Assembly (NCBI GenBank): GCA_023957335.1 | Contig: JAMLHC010000004.1 | Location: 186,001-250,000 of the forward strand | DNA from: Bacteroidota bacterium | GTDB lineage: Bacteria; Bacteroidota; Bacteroidia; NS11-12g; UBA955 | Direction: 5' to 3' | DNA: 64,000 nt | Part shown: positions 1 to 7,383 of the stretch, in pieces | Layout: each line of letters starts with the position of its first letter | How positions within the stretch are numbered: position 1 is the first letter of the stretch | Notes under the pieces: generated by a model | What the model was told of the DNA's origin: nothing | The model's input: only the letters and a program-made list of their open reading frames with translations | The model's database searches: none | Position numbers and translations under genes: made by a program

Positions 1-7
1 GAAAAAT

Positions 8-139
8 ATGCCTTATAAACCACCAACAGATTACCTGTTCCTTGACGAAAAAAGAAAACTCGGTTTAGTGAAGCGTATCCGAAAACAAATTACTAAATTT
101 GAACTCACTAATCAAGACTTAGGATTGGCAACAACCTGA
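8..139 (+). CDS. small hypothetical protein, possibly the 3' end of a longer gene
   Basis: An open frame of 43 codons starts at ATG 8 and ends at TGA 137-139. It encodes a Lys/Arg-rich peptide that begins MPYKPPTDY. The same frame is open back to the window edge, so this may be the tail of a gene that begins outside. I do not recognise the family. A CGTTAG motif at 161-166 resembles the right end of the attC-like repeat described at 958-1087, so this ORF could be the previous cassette in a series, but that is inference. Confidence 0.3.
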   Translation: MPYKPPTDYLFLDEKRKLGLVKRIRKQITKFELTNQDLGLATT

Positions 140-211
140 TTATGAACAACAATAAAAAAACGTTAGTCAGAATTATAGCGGACAACTACAATCAATGAAA
201 AAAATATTATA

Positions 212-952
212 ATGACGGAGGATAAACTAGCAGTATTAATTGACGCAGATAATGTTCCATACGCAAATGTGAAAGAGATGCTCGAAGAAATTGCAAAAAA
301 TGGAACACCAACTATAAAGCGAATCTATGCGGACTGGACTAAACCAACGGTTGCTGGCTGGAAAAATGTCCTTTTGGAAAATGCAATCACACCGATTCAA
401 CAATACAGCTATACTACAGGAAAGAATTCTAGTGATAGTGCAATGATAATTGATGCAATGGACATTCTTTACTCTGGAAAAGTGAACGGTTTTTGTATTG
501 TATCTAGTGACAGTGACTTTACTAGATTAGCTACTCGTCTTAGAGAAGCAGGAATGACTGTAATTGGATTTGGAGAGAAGAAAACACCACAGCCTTTCAT
601 TTCAGCCTGCGACAAATTTATTTATATAGAAATTTTGAAAATGCCAGTTTTAGAAAGCGCCACTAATACTAAAGCTGTTGCAAAAGCTCAAAGTGAAAAA
701 CCACTCAGTAAAGTAGATGCTGAAACAATTAGAATTCTAACAGAAAGTGTGAACGATTTGGCAGACGAAACAGGCTGGACATTTTTGGCAAACCTCGGCA
801 ATTATATTCTTAAGAAGAAACCCAATTTTGACCCAAGGAATTATGGGTTTGCTAAATTATTACCCCTAATAAAAGACACAAAAAAGTTTGATATTGATGA
901 ACGAGAAACAGTAGTAGGTAACGTTAGACATATCTACATAAGGCAAAAATAA
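212..952 (+). CDS. NYN-domain (LabA/PIN-like) protein with C-terminal OST-HTH/LOTUS domain
   Basis: The 246-residue protein has an N-terminal NYN nuclease-fold domain. The motif LIDADN (residues 9-14) supplies D11 and D13, D75/D81/D84 lie in the SDSAMIIDAMD segment, and SSDSDF is at 98-103. These are the clustered acidic residues of the PIN/NYN metal site. Residues about 170-246 fit an OST-HTH/LOTUS fold (TGWTFLANLGNYI, then a basic DPRNYGF segment), which in known proteins binds RNA. NYN-LOTUS proteins are common in bacteria and are generally presumed RNA-processing or RNA-degrading; no substrate is evident here. The gene stands alone and is followed after only 5 nt by an attC-like inverted repeat, so it looks like a mobile single-gene cassette. 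The family call is firm and the biological role is open. Confidence 0.85.
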   Translation: MTEDKLAVLIDADNVPYANVKEMLEEIAKNGTPTIKRIYADWTKPTVAGWKNVLLENAITPIQQYSYTTGKNSSDSAMIIDAMDILYSGKVNGFCIVSSDSDFTRLATRLREAGMTVIGFGEKKTPQPFISACDKFIYIEILKMPVLESATNTKAVAKAQSEKPLSKVDAETIRILTESVNDLADETGWTFLANLGNYILKKKPNFDPRNYGFAKLLPLIKDTKKFDIDERETVVGNVRHIYIRQK

Positions 953-957
953 CTACC

Positions 958-1087
958 GCTAACAAAGGTTTTGCAATAGTGGGGCTGAAAGTTATGGGTT
1001 CAGCATTTGTACTACTATTGAGATTTAGTGCAACATCAACTGACGTTCTTCGATTGCCCCACCATCGCAAAGCCCTTTTCCGTTAGC
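958..1087. repeat. attC-like imperfect inverted repeat 1 (cassette recombination site?)
   Basis: A 130-bp element begins GCTAAC (958-963) and ends CGTTAGC (1081-1087). Its outer arms pair imperfectly: GGTTTTGCAATAGTGGGGC (967-985) against GCCCCACCATCGCAAAGCCC on the right side, with bulged positions. A long middle section contains GCATTTGT and TTCTTCGATTG. Short complementary AAC/GTT core boxes at the ends of a long folded stem, lying just after a gene, are the hallmark of integron attC sites. The core boxes do not match the RYYYAAC/GTTRRRY consensus fully, and no integrase is present in the window. Related copies lie at 3530-3656 and, more degraded, at 35307-35428. Confidence 0.55.
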
Positions 1088-1204
1088 AGACACCCCACGA
1101 GCGACCGTGCAAATATCAACAGTCTGACAAATTTCTACATCGGACTGACTTCAAACAGAAATTAAAATCGTAAATTTGAGGCGTAACTTACGAAATTGAG
1201 TAAA

Positions 1205-2119
1205 ATGACAAATAATAAAATAGCAAAACCGTTTTTGAAGTGGGCAGGTGGAAAAACCCAACTCATTAACGACATTGAACGGACTTTGCCGACAGACATA
1301 ACGCAGACGAATTTTACATACATCGAACCATTTGTTGGGAGTGGTGCGGTACTTTTTTGGGTCTTGGACAACTTCCCAAAACTAAAAAAAGCGGTAGTCA
1401 ACGACATCAACGAGGATTTAATAAACACTTATAAAACGATTGCTTCACAACCAAAAGAGTTAATTTCAATTCTGCAAGTTCTGCAAAACGAGTATCACAA
1501 TTTGGAGGGAAACGAAGACAACAAAAAGCTCTATTACTATCAAAAAAGAGAATTGTACAACATAAGAAAAGAAGAACAAAGCGGACAAGCCGCTTTGTTT
1601 ATTTTTCTTAATCGCACTTGCTTCAATGGTTTGTATCGAGTTAATCGCAAGAACGAATACAATGTTCCAATGGGCGGTTACAAAAAGCCAACTATTTGCG
1701 ACAAAGAGAATATTTTGGCAGTAAGCGAAGTATTACAAAAAGTAGAAATTTTGTGTGGCGATTTTGAGCAGACACTAAATTATGTGGACAATAATTCATT
1801 GTTTTATTTTGACCCACCATACAAGCCGTTAAGCGAAACTTCAAGTTTCAATTCGTATGCAAAAGATGAATTTAACGACAGCGAACAAATTCGCTTAAAG
1901 GCTTTTTGCTCAAAATTAGACGGATTAAATCACACTTGGATTTTAAGTAATTCAGATGTAAAAGGCAAAGATGAAAACGATAATTTCTTTGACGATTTGT
2001 ATGCTGACTTTTCAATTTCGAGAGTGAACACAAAAAGGAGTATTAACGCAAATCCTGAAAAAAGAGGATTATTGACAGAATTATTAATTACAAACAACGC
2101 AGTAGCTTTAACAATATGA
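1205..2119 (+). CDS. DNA adenine methyltransferase, D12 class (Dam/DpnM type)
   Basis: This is an alpha-class N6-adenine methyltransferase using S-adenosylmethionine. FLKWAGGK (residues 10-17) is the SAM-binding motif, and DPPY (203-206) in FYFDPPYKPL is the catalytic motif. About 304 residues is a little longer than E. coli Dam. I chose ATG 1205; an in-frame TTG at 1196 would add three residues, and no ribosome-binding motif decides between them. The stop overlaps the next gene's start by 4 nt (ATGA), and the third gene is coupled in the same way, so 1205-3560 is a three-gene restriction-modification operon. Alpha-type plus beta-type methylases with one nuclease is the arrangement of the DpnII/MboI systems that act on GATC; GATC specificity is inferred, not shown. 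Confidence 0.85.
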   Translation: MTNNKIAKPFLKWAGGKTQLINDIERTLPTDITQTNFTYIEPFVGSGAVLFWVLDNFPKLKKAVVNDINEDLINTYKTIASQPKELISILQVLQNEYHNLEGNEDNKKLYYYQKRELYNIRKEEQSGQAALFIFLNRTCFNGLYRVNRKNEYNVPMGGYKKPTICDKENILAVSEVLQKVEILCGDFEQTLNYVDNNSLFYFDPPYKPLSETSSFNSYAKDEFNDSEQIRLKAFCSKLDGLNHTWILSNSDVKGKDENDNFFDDLYADFSISRVNTKRSINANPEKRGLLTELLITNNAVALTI

Positions 2120-2637
2120 TTTTTGGAGGTAAAGGAGGTGGAAACACCAAAACAGGATTAGTATTTGAAGGAACGACAGACCTTTCTGAATTTTTAAATT
2201 CGCAAAAAGGTTACAAGGTTCAAGATGGAAATGTTTCTTACAATAACGAACTTGTCGGCAGAATTTTTAAGAAACACGGTTTTTATAAATTTCTTGATGA
2301 ATTAAACATTGAATGGAAAGGTTTAATTTCTAAGCGATTGCTTCCTGATGATAGCATTTTTGTTATCATAGCTAATACACTTTTTATTATAGAGTGCAAA
2401 TTTCAACAAGTTGCAGGTTCAGTTGATGAAAAGTTACAAACTTGCGATTTTAAAAGAAAGCAGTATCAAAAACTTTTAGCACCAGCAAACATTGAAGTTG
2501 AGTATATCTATCTGTTGAGTGATTGGTTTAGAAAACCGGAATACAAGGATGTTTTAGATTACATTCATAGCGTTCATTGTTATTACTTTTTTGAATATAT
2601 TCCATTAGTTAAACTTGGTTTACCAGTTCCAAAATGA
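2116..2637 (+). CDS. putative type II restriction endonuclease, PD-(D/E)xK fold
   Basis: This 173-residue protein lies between two methylase genes and overlaps both by 4 nt, the position expected of the cognate nuclease. It carries a PDD...ECK signature: P77-D78-D79, then E93-C94-K95 at the end of a hydrophobic beta strand (FVIIANTLFIIECK), matching the PD-(D/E)xK catalytic core. It does not resemble the DpnII or MboI nucleases, which are near 280 residues, so the recognition site is uncertain. The N-terminus is Gly-rich (GGKGGG). I recognise the fold and the context but not a specific named subfamily. Confidence 0.65.
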   Translation: MIFGGKGGGNTKTGLVFEGTTDLSEFLNSQKGYKVQDGNVSYNNELVGRIFKKHGFYKFLDELNIEWKGLISKRLLPDDSIFVIIANTLFIIECKFQQVAGSVDEKLQTCDFKRKQYQKLLAPANIEVEYIYLLSDWFRKPEYKDVLDYIHSVHCYYFFEYIPLVKLGLPVPK

Positions 2638-3560
2638 TTGAGCCATTTTTCAAATCTGACGACAAAAACTTCTATCTTCTAAAAGGAGATACAATGAATC
2701 TTTTGCCTCAATTTGATCACAAGTTCGATATGATTTTTGCTGATCCACCCTATTTTTTATCGAACAACGGACTGTCAATACAAAATGGAGAAATTGTAAG
2801 TGTAAACAAAGGAAAATGGGACAAATCCGAAGGGTTTGAGTTTATTAATGACTTCAACAGAAAATGGCTTTCATTGGTTCGTGATAAAATGAAAGATGAC
2901 GCAACCATTTGGATAAGCGGAACAATGCACAATATTTTTTCGGTTGGACAAATCTTGACCGAATTAGGCTTTAAAATATTGAATATTGTAACTTGGGAAA
3001 AGACCAATCCACCTCCAAATTTTTCGTGTCGTTATTTCACTTATTCAACCGAACAAATTATTTGGGCAAGAAAAAGCGAAAAAGTACCGCATTACTTCAA
3101 CTATGACTTAATGAAGCAACTCAATGGCGACAAACAAATGAAAGATGTTTGGAAATTACCTGCCATTGCACCTTGGGAAAAATCTTGTGGCAAACACCCG
3201 ACACAAAAACCATTATCGGTTTTGACACGACTTATCTTAGCTTCTACAAAACCAAACGCTTGGATTTTAGACCCATTTGCAGGTAGTTCAACAACAGGAA
3301 TTGCAGCTAATTTAGCGAATAGAAGATTTTTAGGCATTGACCAAGAAGAAGAATTTTTGACAATTAGCAAAAACCGTAAACTTGAAATAGAAAATCCGAA
3401 AATTGCAACAACATACAGACAAAAAATTGGCGGGTTCAACAATAAAAAAGAACTTGAATTATTCCTTGTCGAAGAACCAAGAACAGAATATAAAACAGAA
3501 ATAAACTTTGACCGAAAACGGGGCGATCTGCTAACATCGGTTTTGCAAGAGAGCGGGTGA
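2634..3560 (+). CDS. DNA methyltransferase, beta class (DpnA/M2.MboI-like)
   Basis: The 308-residue SAM-dependent amino-methyltransferase has motif IV DPPYFLS near the N-terminus (DPPY at 37-40) and the SAM-binding motif DPFAGS at 213-218. This order marks a beta-class N6A/N4C enzyme. The segment after DPPY (FLSNNGLS...SVNKGKWDK) is characteristic of the second methylases of DpnII/MboI-type systems, which can modify single-stranded DNA; that role is taken from the family. It is the third gene of the operon, with a 4-nt overlap to the nuclease gene. Its last 10 codons run into the attC-like repeat that starts at 3530. Confidence 0.85.
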   Translation: MIEPFFKSDDKNFYLLKGDTMNLLPQFDHKFDMIFADPPYFLSNNGLSIQNGEIVSVNKGKWDKSEGFEFINDFNRKWLSLVRDKMKDDATIWISGTMHNIFSVGQILTELGFKILNIVTWEKTNPPPNFSCRYFTYSTEQIIWARKSEKVPHYFNYDLMKQLNGDKQMKDVWKLPAIAPWEKSCGKHPTQKPLSVLTRLILASTKPNAWILDPFAGSSTTGIAANLANRRFLGIDQEEEFLTISKNRKLEIENPKIATTYRQKIGGFNNKKELELFLVEEPRTEYKTEINFDRKRGDLLTSVLQESG

Positions 3561-3656
3561 AGTGCTTCGTATGAAACTTTTTGCTAAATTTGAACTTCGG
3601 TTCTTCGATTGAGCATTTGTGCTAAAAATCCGCTCCCTCGCAAAGCCAAAAACCGT
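3530..3656. repeat. attC-like imperfect inverted repeat 2
   Basis: The element begins GCTAAC (3530-3535) inside the 3' end of the methylase gene and runs to CCGT at 3653-3656, 7 bp before the left end of the insertion sequence. GGTTTTGCAAGAGAGCGGG on the left pairs imperfectly with TCCGCTCCCTCGCAAAGCC on the right. The middle carries TTCTTCGATTG and GCATTTGT, which are also present in repeat 1, so the two are the same family. The right core box is altered (CCGTCAAAC instead of CCGTTAGC), perhaps a result of the IS arrival. Confidence 0.5.
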
Positions 3657-3662
3657 CAAACT

Positions 3663-5382
3663 GTCTAATAACCTCTTACTTTTTAACACACAGATTGTTA
3701 ATAAGTTATATCGAAATTAGTTGCTTAACGAATTGATTGTCAGTATATTTACTGCATGAAATTCATACAAGGCAAGGACAGAAATCAAATCACTTTCTTT
3801 TGTTTGGAAGAGCAAATTGAGCATAATAATGAAATCAGGTTTATTGAGCTGTTTGTGAACAGCATCAATTTAGCTGATGCGGGTTTTAAATTGGACTTTA
3901 TTGAAAATGGGCGTCCCGCCTATCACCCTGCTGATTTGTTGAAGCTGTTTTTGTATGGTTATTTGAACCGCATACGCTCCTCGCGTCAGTTGGAAAAAGA
4001 ATGTAAACGAAACATAGAATTGATGTGGCTCATGCGTGGTCTTGTTCCTGATCACAATACCATTGCCAACTTTAGAAAAGACAATCCTCAAGCCATTAAA
4101 AATGTGTTTCGTTCAACCGTCAAACTCGCACAACATTTTCAGTTGATTGGCGGTAAGTTGATTGCCGGTGACGGAACCAAACTCCGTGCACAAAACTCCA
4201 AGAAAAACAACTTTAACGAAAAAAAAATAGAGCGGCACATTGCCTATATCGATAACAAACTTGATGAGTACAACTCTATATTAGCAAGCGAAGACAAGGA
4301 TTTAAGTGAGGAGAAAAAGCAAGAAATCAACAGCAAAATCAATAAGCATCAGCTGCATAAAAAACAATACCAAGATTTTCAAAAGCAATTAGAGGCAACA
4401 GGTGAAGTTCAAATTTCTACTTCTGACCCTGAATCCAGACAAATGATTGTTCGCAACAACATTACCGAGGTGGCTTATAACATCCAAAGTACCGTGGATG
4501 CCAAACTCAACATTCCAATTAATTACGAAGTTACCAATGAGAATGATTCCAAAGCCATGGGAAGCATGCTCCAGCAAGCCGTTGAAGTATTAGGAAATAA
4601 TGAATTTACTGCCGTTTTTGACAAAGGCTACCACACCGGAAGTGAGTTCAAAAAAGCAGATGGACTGGGCGTAGATGTGGTGGTGGCTATTCCCGATATT
4701 TCTTCCTCTTCTATGGCTCCTGACCCTTCATACAACGTAGCCAACTTTGTTTTCAATGAAGAAGAAAACGTTTACATCTGTCCGCAGGGAAACGCACTTT
4801 CTACCAATGGTAAATGGTACAAAAAAGACCGCAATTATGAAGGAAGAAAAAAGCAGCCACCGATTTTGGTTCAGCATTACAAAACAACAGCCTGCAAAAC
4901 CTGTCCACTCATCAACTCCTGCACCAAAAACACAAGAGGTAGAGGCAGAGTTATTGAGCGAACAGAATTTGCACCATACATAGAAAAAAACAAACTTCGT
5001 ATGCAACAAGCCGGTGATCTCTACAGAAAACGACAAGCCATTGTGGAACACCCTTTCGGGATTATCAAACGCCAGTGGGATTTTTACTATGTCATGACCA
5101 AACAAGGAATATCAAGAGCCTCTGCCGATGTAGGCTTGATTTTCACCGCCTTTAACCTACGTAGAATCTTTAATCTTCTTGACCCAAATCTGCTTAAAAA
5201 GTTCCTCAAAGAACTTGGCTTTATTTTTTCCATTCAGAGGAGTCAATTTAAGGCGTTTTACGACACTTTCTTTTTCAAAAAGTGGGGATCATCTTCTAAA
5301 ATAAATCTCATTTTAAGTTCCTGAAAGTGGAGTTATTTGCATAGTATTGCGAAAGGATTAATGAGAAATTAGGTTATTAGAC
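3663..5382 (+). mobile_element. IS1182-family insertion sequence, apparently complete
   Basis: Perfect 12-bp terminal inverted repeats, GTCTAATAACCT at 3663-3674 and its complement AGGTTATTAGAC at 5371-5382, enclose one intact transposase gene. The 1720-bp length suits the family. No clear target-site duplication is visible; both flanks share only a short ACT. The left end abuts attC-like repeat 2 and the right end leads into the region upstream of the AbiE operon. Confidence 0.8.
3756..5324 (+). CDS. IS1182-family DDE transposase
   Basis: The 522-residue transposase has an N-terminal DUF772-type DNA-binding region (HPADLLKLFLYGYLNRIRSSRQLE) and a C-terminal DDE catalytic domain. The likely triad is D139 (IAGDGTKL), D289 (AVFDKGYH) and E431 (IVEHPFGIIKRQW). 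A four-cysteine segment (ACKTCPLINSC) and a charged, probably helical insertion around residues 160-220 are typical of this family. The reading frame is intact and flanked by matching terminal repeats, so the element is potentially active. It is the only transposase gene in the window. Confidence 0.92.
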   Translation: MKFIQGKDRNQITFFCLEEQIEHNNEIRFIELFVNSINLADAGFKLDFIENGRPAYHPADLLKLFLYGYLNRIRSSRQLEKECKRNIELMWLMRGLVPDHNTIANFRKDNPQAIKNVFRSTVKLAQHFQLIGGKLIAGDGTKLRAQNSKKNNFNEKKIERHIAYIDNKLDEYNSILASEDKDLSEEKKQEINSKINKHQLHKKQYQDFQKQLEATGEVQISTSDPESRQMIVRNNITEVAYNIQSTVDAKLNIPINYEVTNENDSKAMGSMLQQAVEVLGNNEFTAVFDKGYHTGSEFKKADGLGVDVVVAIPDISSSSMAPDPSYNVANFVFNEEENVYICPQGNALSTNGKWYKKDRNYEGRKKQPPILVQHYKTTACKTCPLINSCTKNTRGRGRVIERTEFAPYIEKNKLRMQQAGDLYRKRQAIVEHPFGIIKRQWDFYYVMTKQGISRASADVGLIFTAFNLRRIFNLLDPNLLKKFLKELGFIFSIQRSQFKAFYDTFFFKKWGSSSKINLILSS

Positions 5383-5703
5383 GGACTGACGTTATGGGCA
5401 AGCGTAGGACACAGCTACGAACCAAGCGACATCTTGGCGAAAAAGTGCAGACAATAAATTGCAAACCATTTTGACAGCGGACAGCAAAGCTGAATTTTAA
5501 TTTAAGATTTATTTTTTCCCACCACACAGAAAAATTTTGAAGTTCTAAAACCAACGCACAAACGGCACATTTGCAAACCGCACCAAGCCCACCCACCACC
5601 CAAAGTTTGCAAAAGAGCCGTTTTTTGCCACCCACCGACAAATATGTTTCATATCTTAATTATCAGTTAAAATCTGATTTTTCAACATCAGACAATATTT
5701 TTA
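5383..5703. other. gene-free stretch between the IS and the AbiE operon
   Basis: About 320 bp between the right end of the IS and the AbiE promoter holds no credible gene. It contains a GACGTTATGGGC motif (5388-5399) like some attC right ends, and pyrimidine/purine-skewed DNA with repeated CACC/CCCA runs (about 5580-5640). Open frames here have implausible composition. It may be debris of earlier cassettes. Confidence 0.4.
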
Positions 5704-5733
5704 TTGCTTCTAATTACATTTTTCATATCTTTG
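5704..5733 (+). promoter_or_regulatory. predicted promoter of the AbiE operon
   Basis: TTG (5704-5706), a 19-nt spacer and TATCTTTG (5726-5733) match the Bacteroidota sigma-A consensus TTG-N19/20-TAnnTTTG. Transcription would begin near 5740, about 20 nt before the AbiEi start codon. It is the only strong promoter seen ahead of the five overlapping genes. Confidence 0.6.
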
Positions 5734-5761
5734 TAGTCAGCAAATTCCTGATATTGTTTCT

Positions 5762-6583
5762 ATGAGAAATAAATACATATCAACACAATCAAACGAATTG
5801 TTGTCGTATTGCAACGAGCAGCAGCAGCCTTGTTTTGACTTTGCTTTGGCTCAAAAAGCATTGCCAAATTCAAAAGCGGGAGCAATTCGAGAGTTGTTGA
5901 GTGATATGACCAAGCGTGGACTATTGATGCGTTTGAAAGAAGGAATTTATCACGTCATTCCTTATGAAGCCAACGCAGAAACATTTATGCCCGATTGGCA
6001 TTTGATTGCCGAATACATCGTAAACGATGCACAGCATTACATCGGTTATTATTCGGCTTTGCAAATTCACAACTTGATTACACAGCCTTCTTTGAAAGAA
6101 CAAATCGTTGTTTCAAAACAATTACGACCTTCGGAAATTAAAATCAAAGAAGTCCCTTTTCAATTCATCTATCACAACGAGAAACATTTTTTCGGTGCAA
6201 AAAAAATGTGGATTGACAGTTTTCACAAAGTGTTGTGTTCCGACTTAGAAAAAACTTTTATTGATTGTTTGTTCAAACCTAACTACGCAGGAGGAATTGT
6301 TGAAATAGCAAGAGCAATCTTCGTTTCAAAAGACAAAATAAAATACGACACTTTACTTGAATACGCAAAGCGTTTTAATTCGCAAGCTGTGATAAAGCGG
6401 TTAGGTTTTTTGTTAGAATTGTTGGAAATAAAAACTAACATCATTGATGAATTACAGAAACTAAAAACGGTTTCATACATCACGCTTGATACAGAATTAC
6501 CAAAAACGGGAAAATACAACACACGTTGGAGTGTGTTACAAAATTTGGAAACAGAAACAATTAAATCAGCAATATACACGTGA
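5762..6583 (+). CDS. abiEi: AbiEi-type antitoxin / transcriptional repressor (type IV toxin-antitoxin)
   Basis: The 273-residue protein matches the AbiEi family. An N-terminal winged-helix region (residues about 15-65, with LLSDMTKRGLLMRLKEGIYHVIP) is followed by the antitoxin domain (HYIGYYSALQIHNL, EKTFIDCLFKPNYAGG). Known AbiEi proteins repress their own promoter and counteract the AbiEii nucleotidyltransferase toxin without direct binding. The gene opens an operon and overlaps abiEii by 4 nt. No inverted-repeat operator was identified upstream. Assignment rests on family motifs and the adjacent toxin. Confidence 0.88.
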   Translation: MRNKYISTQSNELLSYCNEQQQPCFDFALAQKALPNSKAGAIRELLSDMTKRGLLMRLKEGIYHVIPYEANAETFMPDWHLIAEYIVNDAQHYIGYYSALQIHNLITQPSLKEQIVVSKQLRPSEIKIKEVPFQFIYHNEKHFFGAKKMWIDSFHKVLCSDLEKTFIDCLFKPNYAGGIVEIARAIFVSKDKIKYDTLLEYAKRFNSQAVIKRLGFLLELLEIKTNIIDELQKLKTVSYITLDTELPKTGKYNTRWSVLQNLETETIKSAIYT

Positions 6584-7383
6584 TAAAACCGGGCGAAATA
6601 CAACAAAAAGCAAGAACAGCAGGCGTTCGAGACCAACAGATTGAAAAGGATTATATTCTTTCGTGGATTTTGTTTGGCGTTGCAAAGCACGAACAGCTTT
6701 CAAAAGCAATTGTGTTCAAAGGCGGAACGGTGTTGAAGAAAATCTATTTTGAAGATTACCGTTTTTCGGAAGACCTTGATTTCACTTTGCTGAACAACGA
6801 AACAACCAACGAACAAATTTTTGATTGGTTCAAACAAACATTTGACTTCATAAAAGAAGAAGCAAATATTCCCCTTGAAATTATTGACGACAACCAACAC
6901 GAAGACGGTGGAATCAATTTTTACATCAGCTACATTGGTCCGCTTGGCGGACAAGGCAGCAACAAGCGAGTGAAAGTGGACATTTCACGAAGTGAGCAAT
7001 TGGTTTTTGATTCTGTGATGAAAAACGTATTCACGGATTACACCGACTTGGAAGTGCATCAACTGTTGTGCTATCCGTTGGAAGAAGTGTTGGTTGAAAA
7101 AATGCGTTCGGTAATGCAACGAATGCAAGCAAGAGATTTTTACGACTTATGGTATTTGCTTACACAATACGAAATGGAAGTTGATTTCTACTTAAACGAA
7201 TTTAAAACCAAATGCGAAAGTAAGGGCTTGAAAGCAGAAGATTTTTCAACAAAACTAAACGAGCGTTTACCTCAATACAAAGGGCGTTGGCAATCTTCGT
7301 TGAAAGAACAAATAAAAGACCTGCCCGACTTTGAACAAGTAGAGAGAGAAACATTACGTTGTTTTAGGAATGTGAAACTATGA
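6580..7383 (+). CDS. abiEii: AbiEii-type nucleotidyltransferase toxin
   Basis: The 267-residue protein has the nucleotidyltransferase fold of AbiEii/AbiGii toxins. FKGGT (residues 46-50) is the nucleotide-binding GG motif, followed by RFSEDLDF with D65 and D67 as metal ligands. A later K-x-R segment and RDFYDLWYLL near residue 187 complete the family pattern. Homologues transfer nucleotides to RNA such as tRNA acceptor ends and cause growth arrest that aborts phage infection. Translation starts at GTG 6580 inside the antitoxin stop overlap, which suggests translational coupling. Its own stop overlaps the next gene by 4 nt, which is unusual because AbiE systems normally consist of two genes only. 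Confidence 0.9.
   Translation: MIKPGEIQQKARTAGVRDQQIEKDYILSWILFGVAKHEQLSKAIVFKGGTVLKKIYFEDYRFSEDLDFTLLNNETTNEQIFDWFKQTFDFIKEEANIPLEIIDDNQHEDGGINFYISYIGPLGGQGSNKRVKVDISRSEQLVFDSVMKNVFTDYTDLEVHQLLCYPLEEVLVEKMRSVMQRMQARDFYDLWYLLTQYEMEVDFYLNEFKTKCESKGLKAEDFSTKLNERLPQYKGRWQSSLKEQIKDLPDFEQVERETLRCFRNVKL

Noticed and set aside
3655-5390. Target-site duplication of the IS1182 element
   Set aside because: Only a 3-bp ACT is shared by the flanks and its placement does not fit cleanly, so no duplication is claimed.
5369-5641. 90-codon minus-strand frame between the IS and the AbiE operon
   Set aside because: Cys/Val/Leu-rich translation of skewed non-coding DNA, overlapping the IS terminal repeat; no start context.
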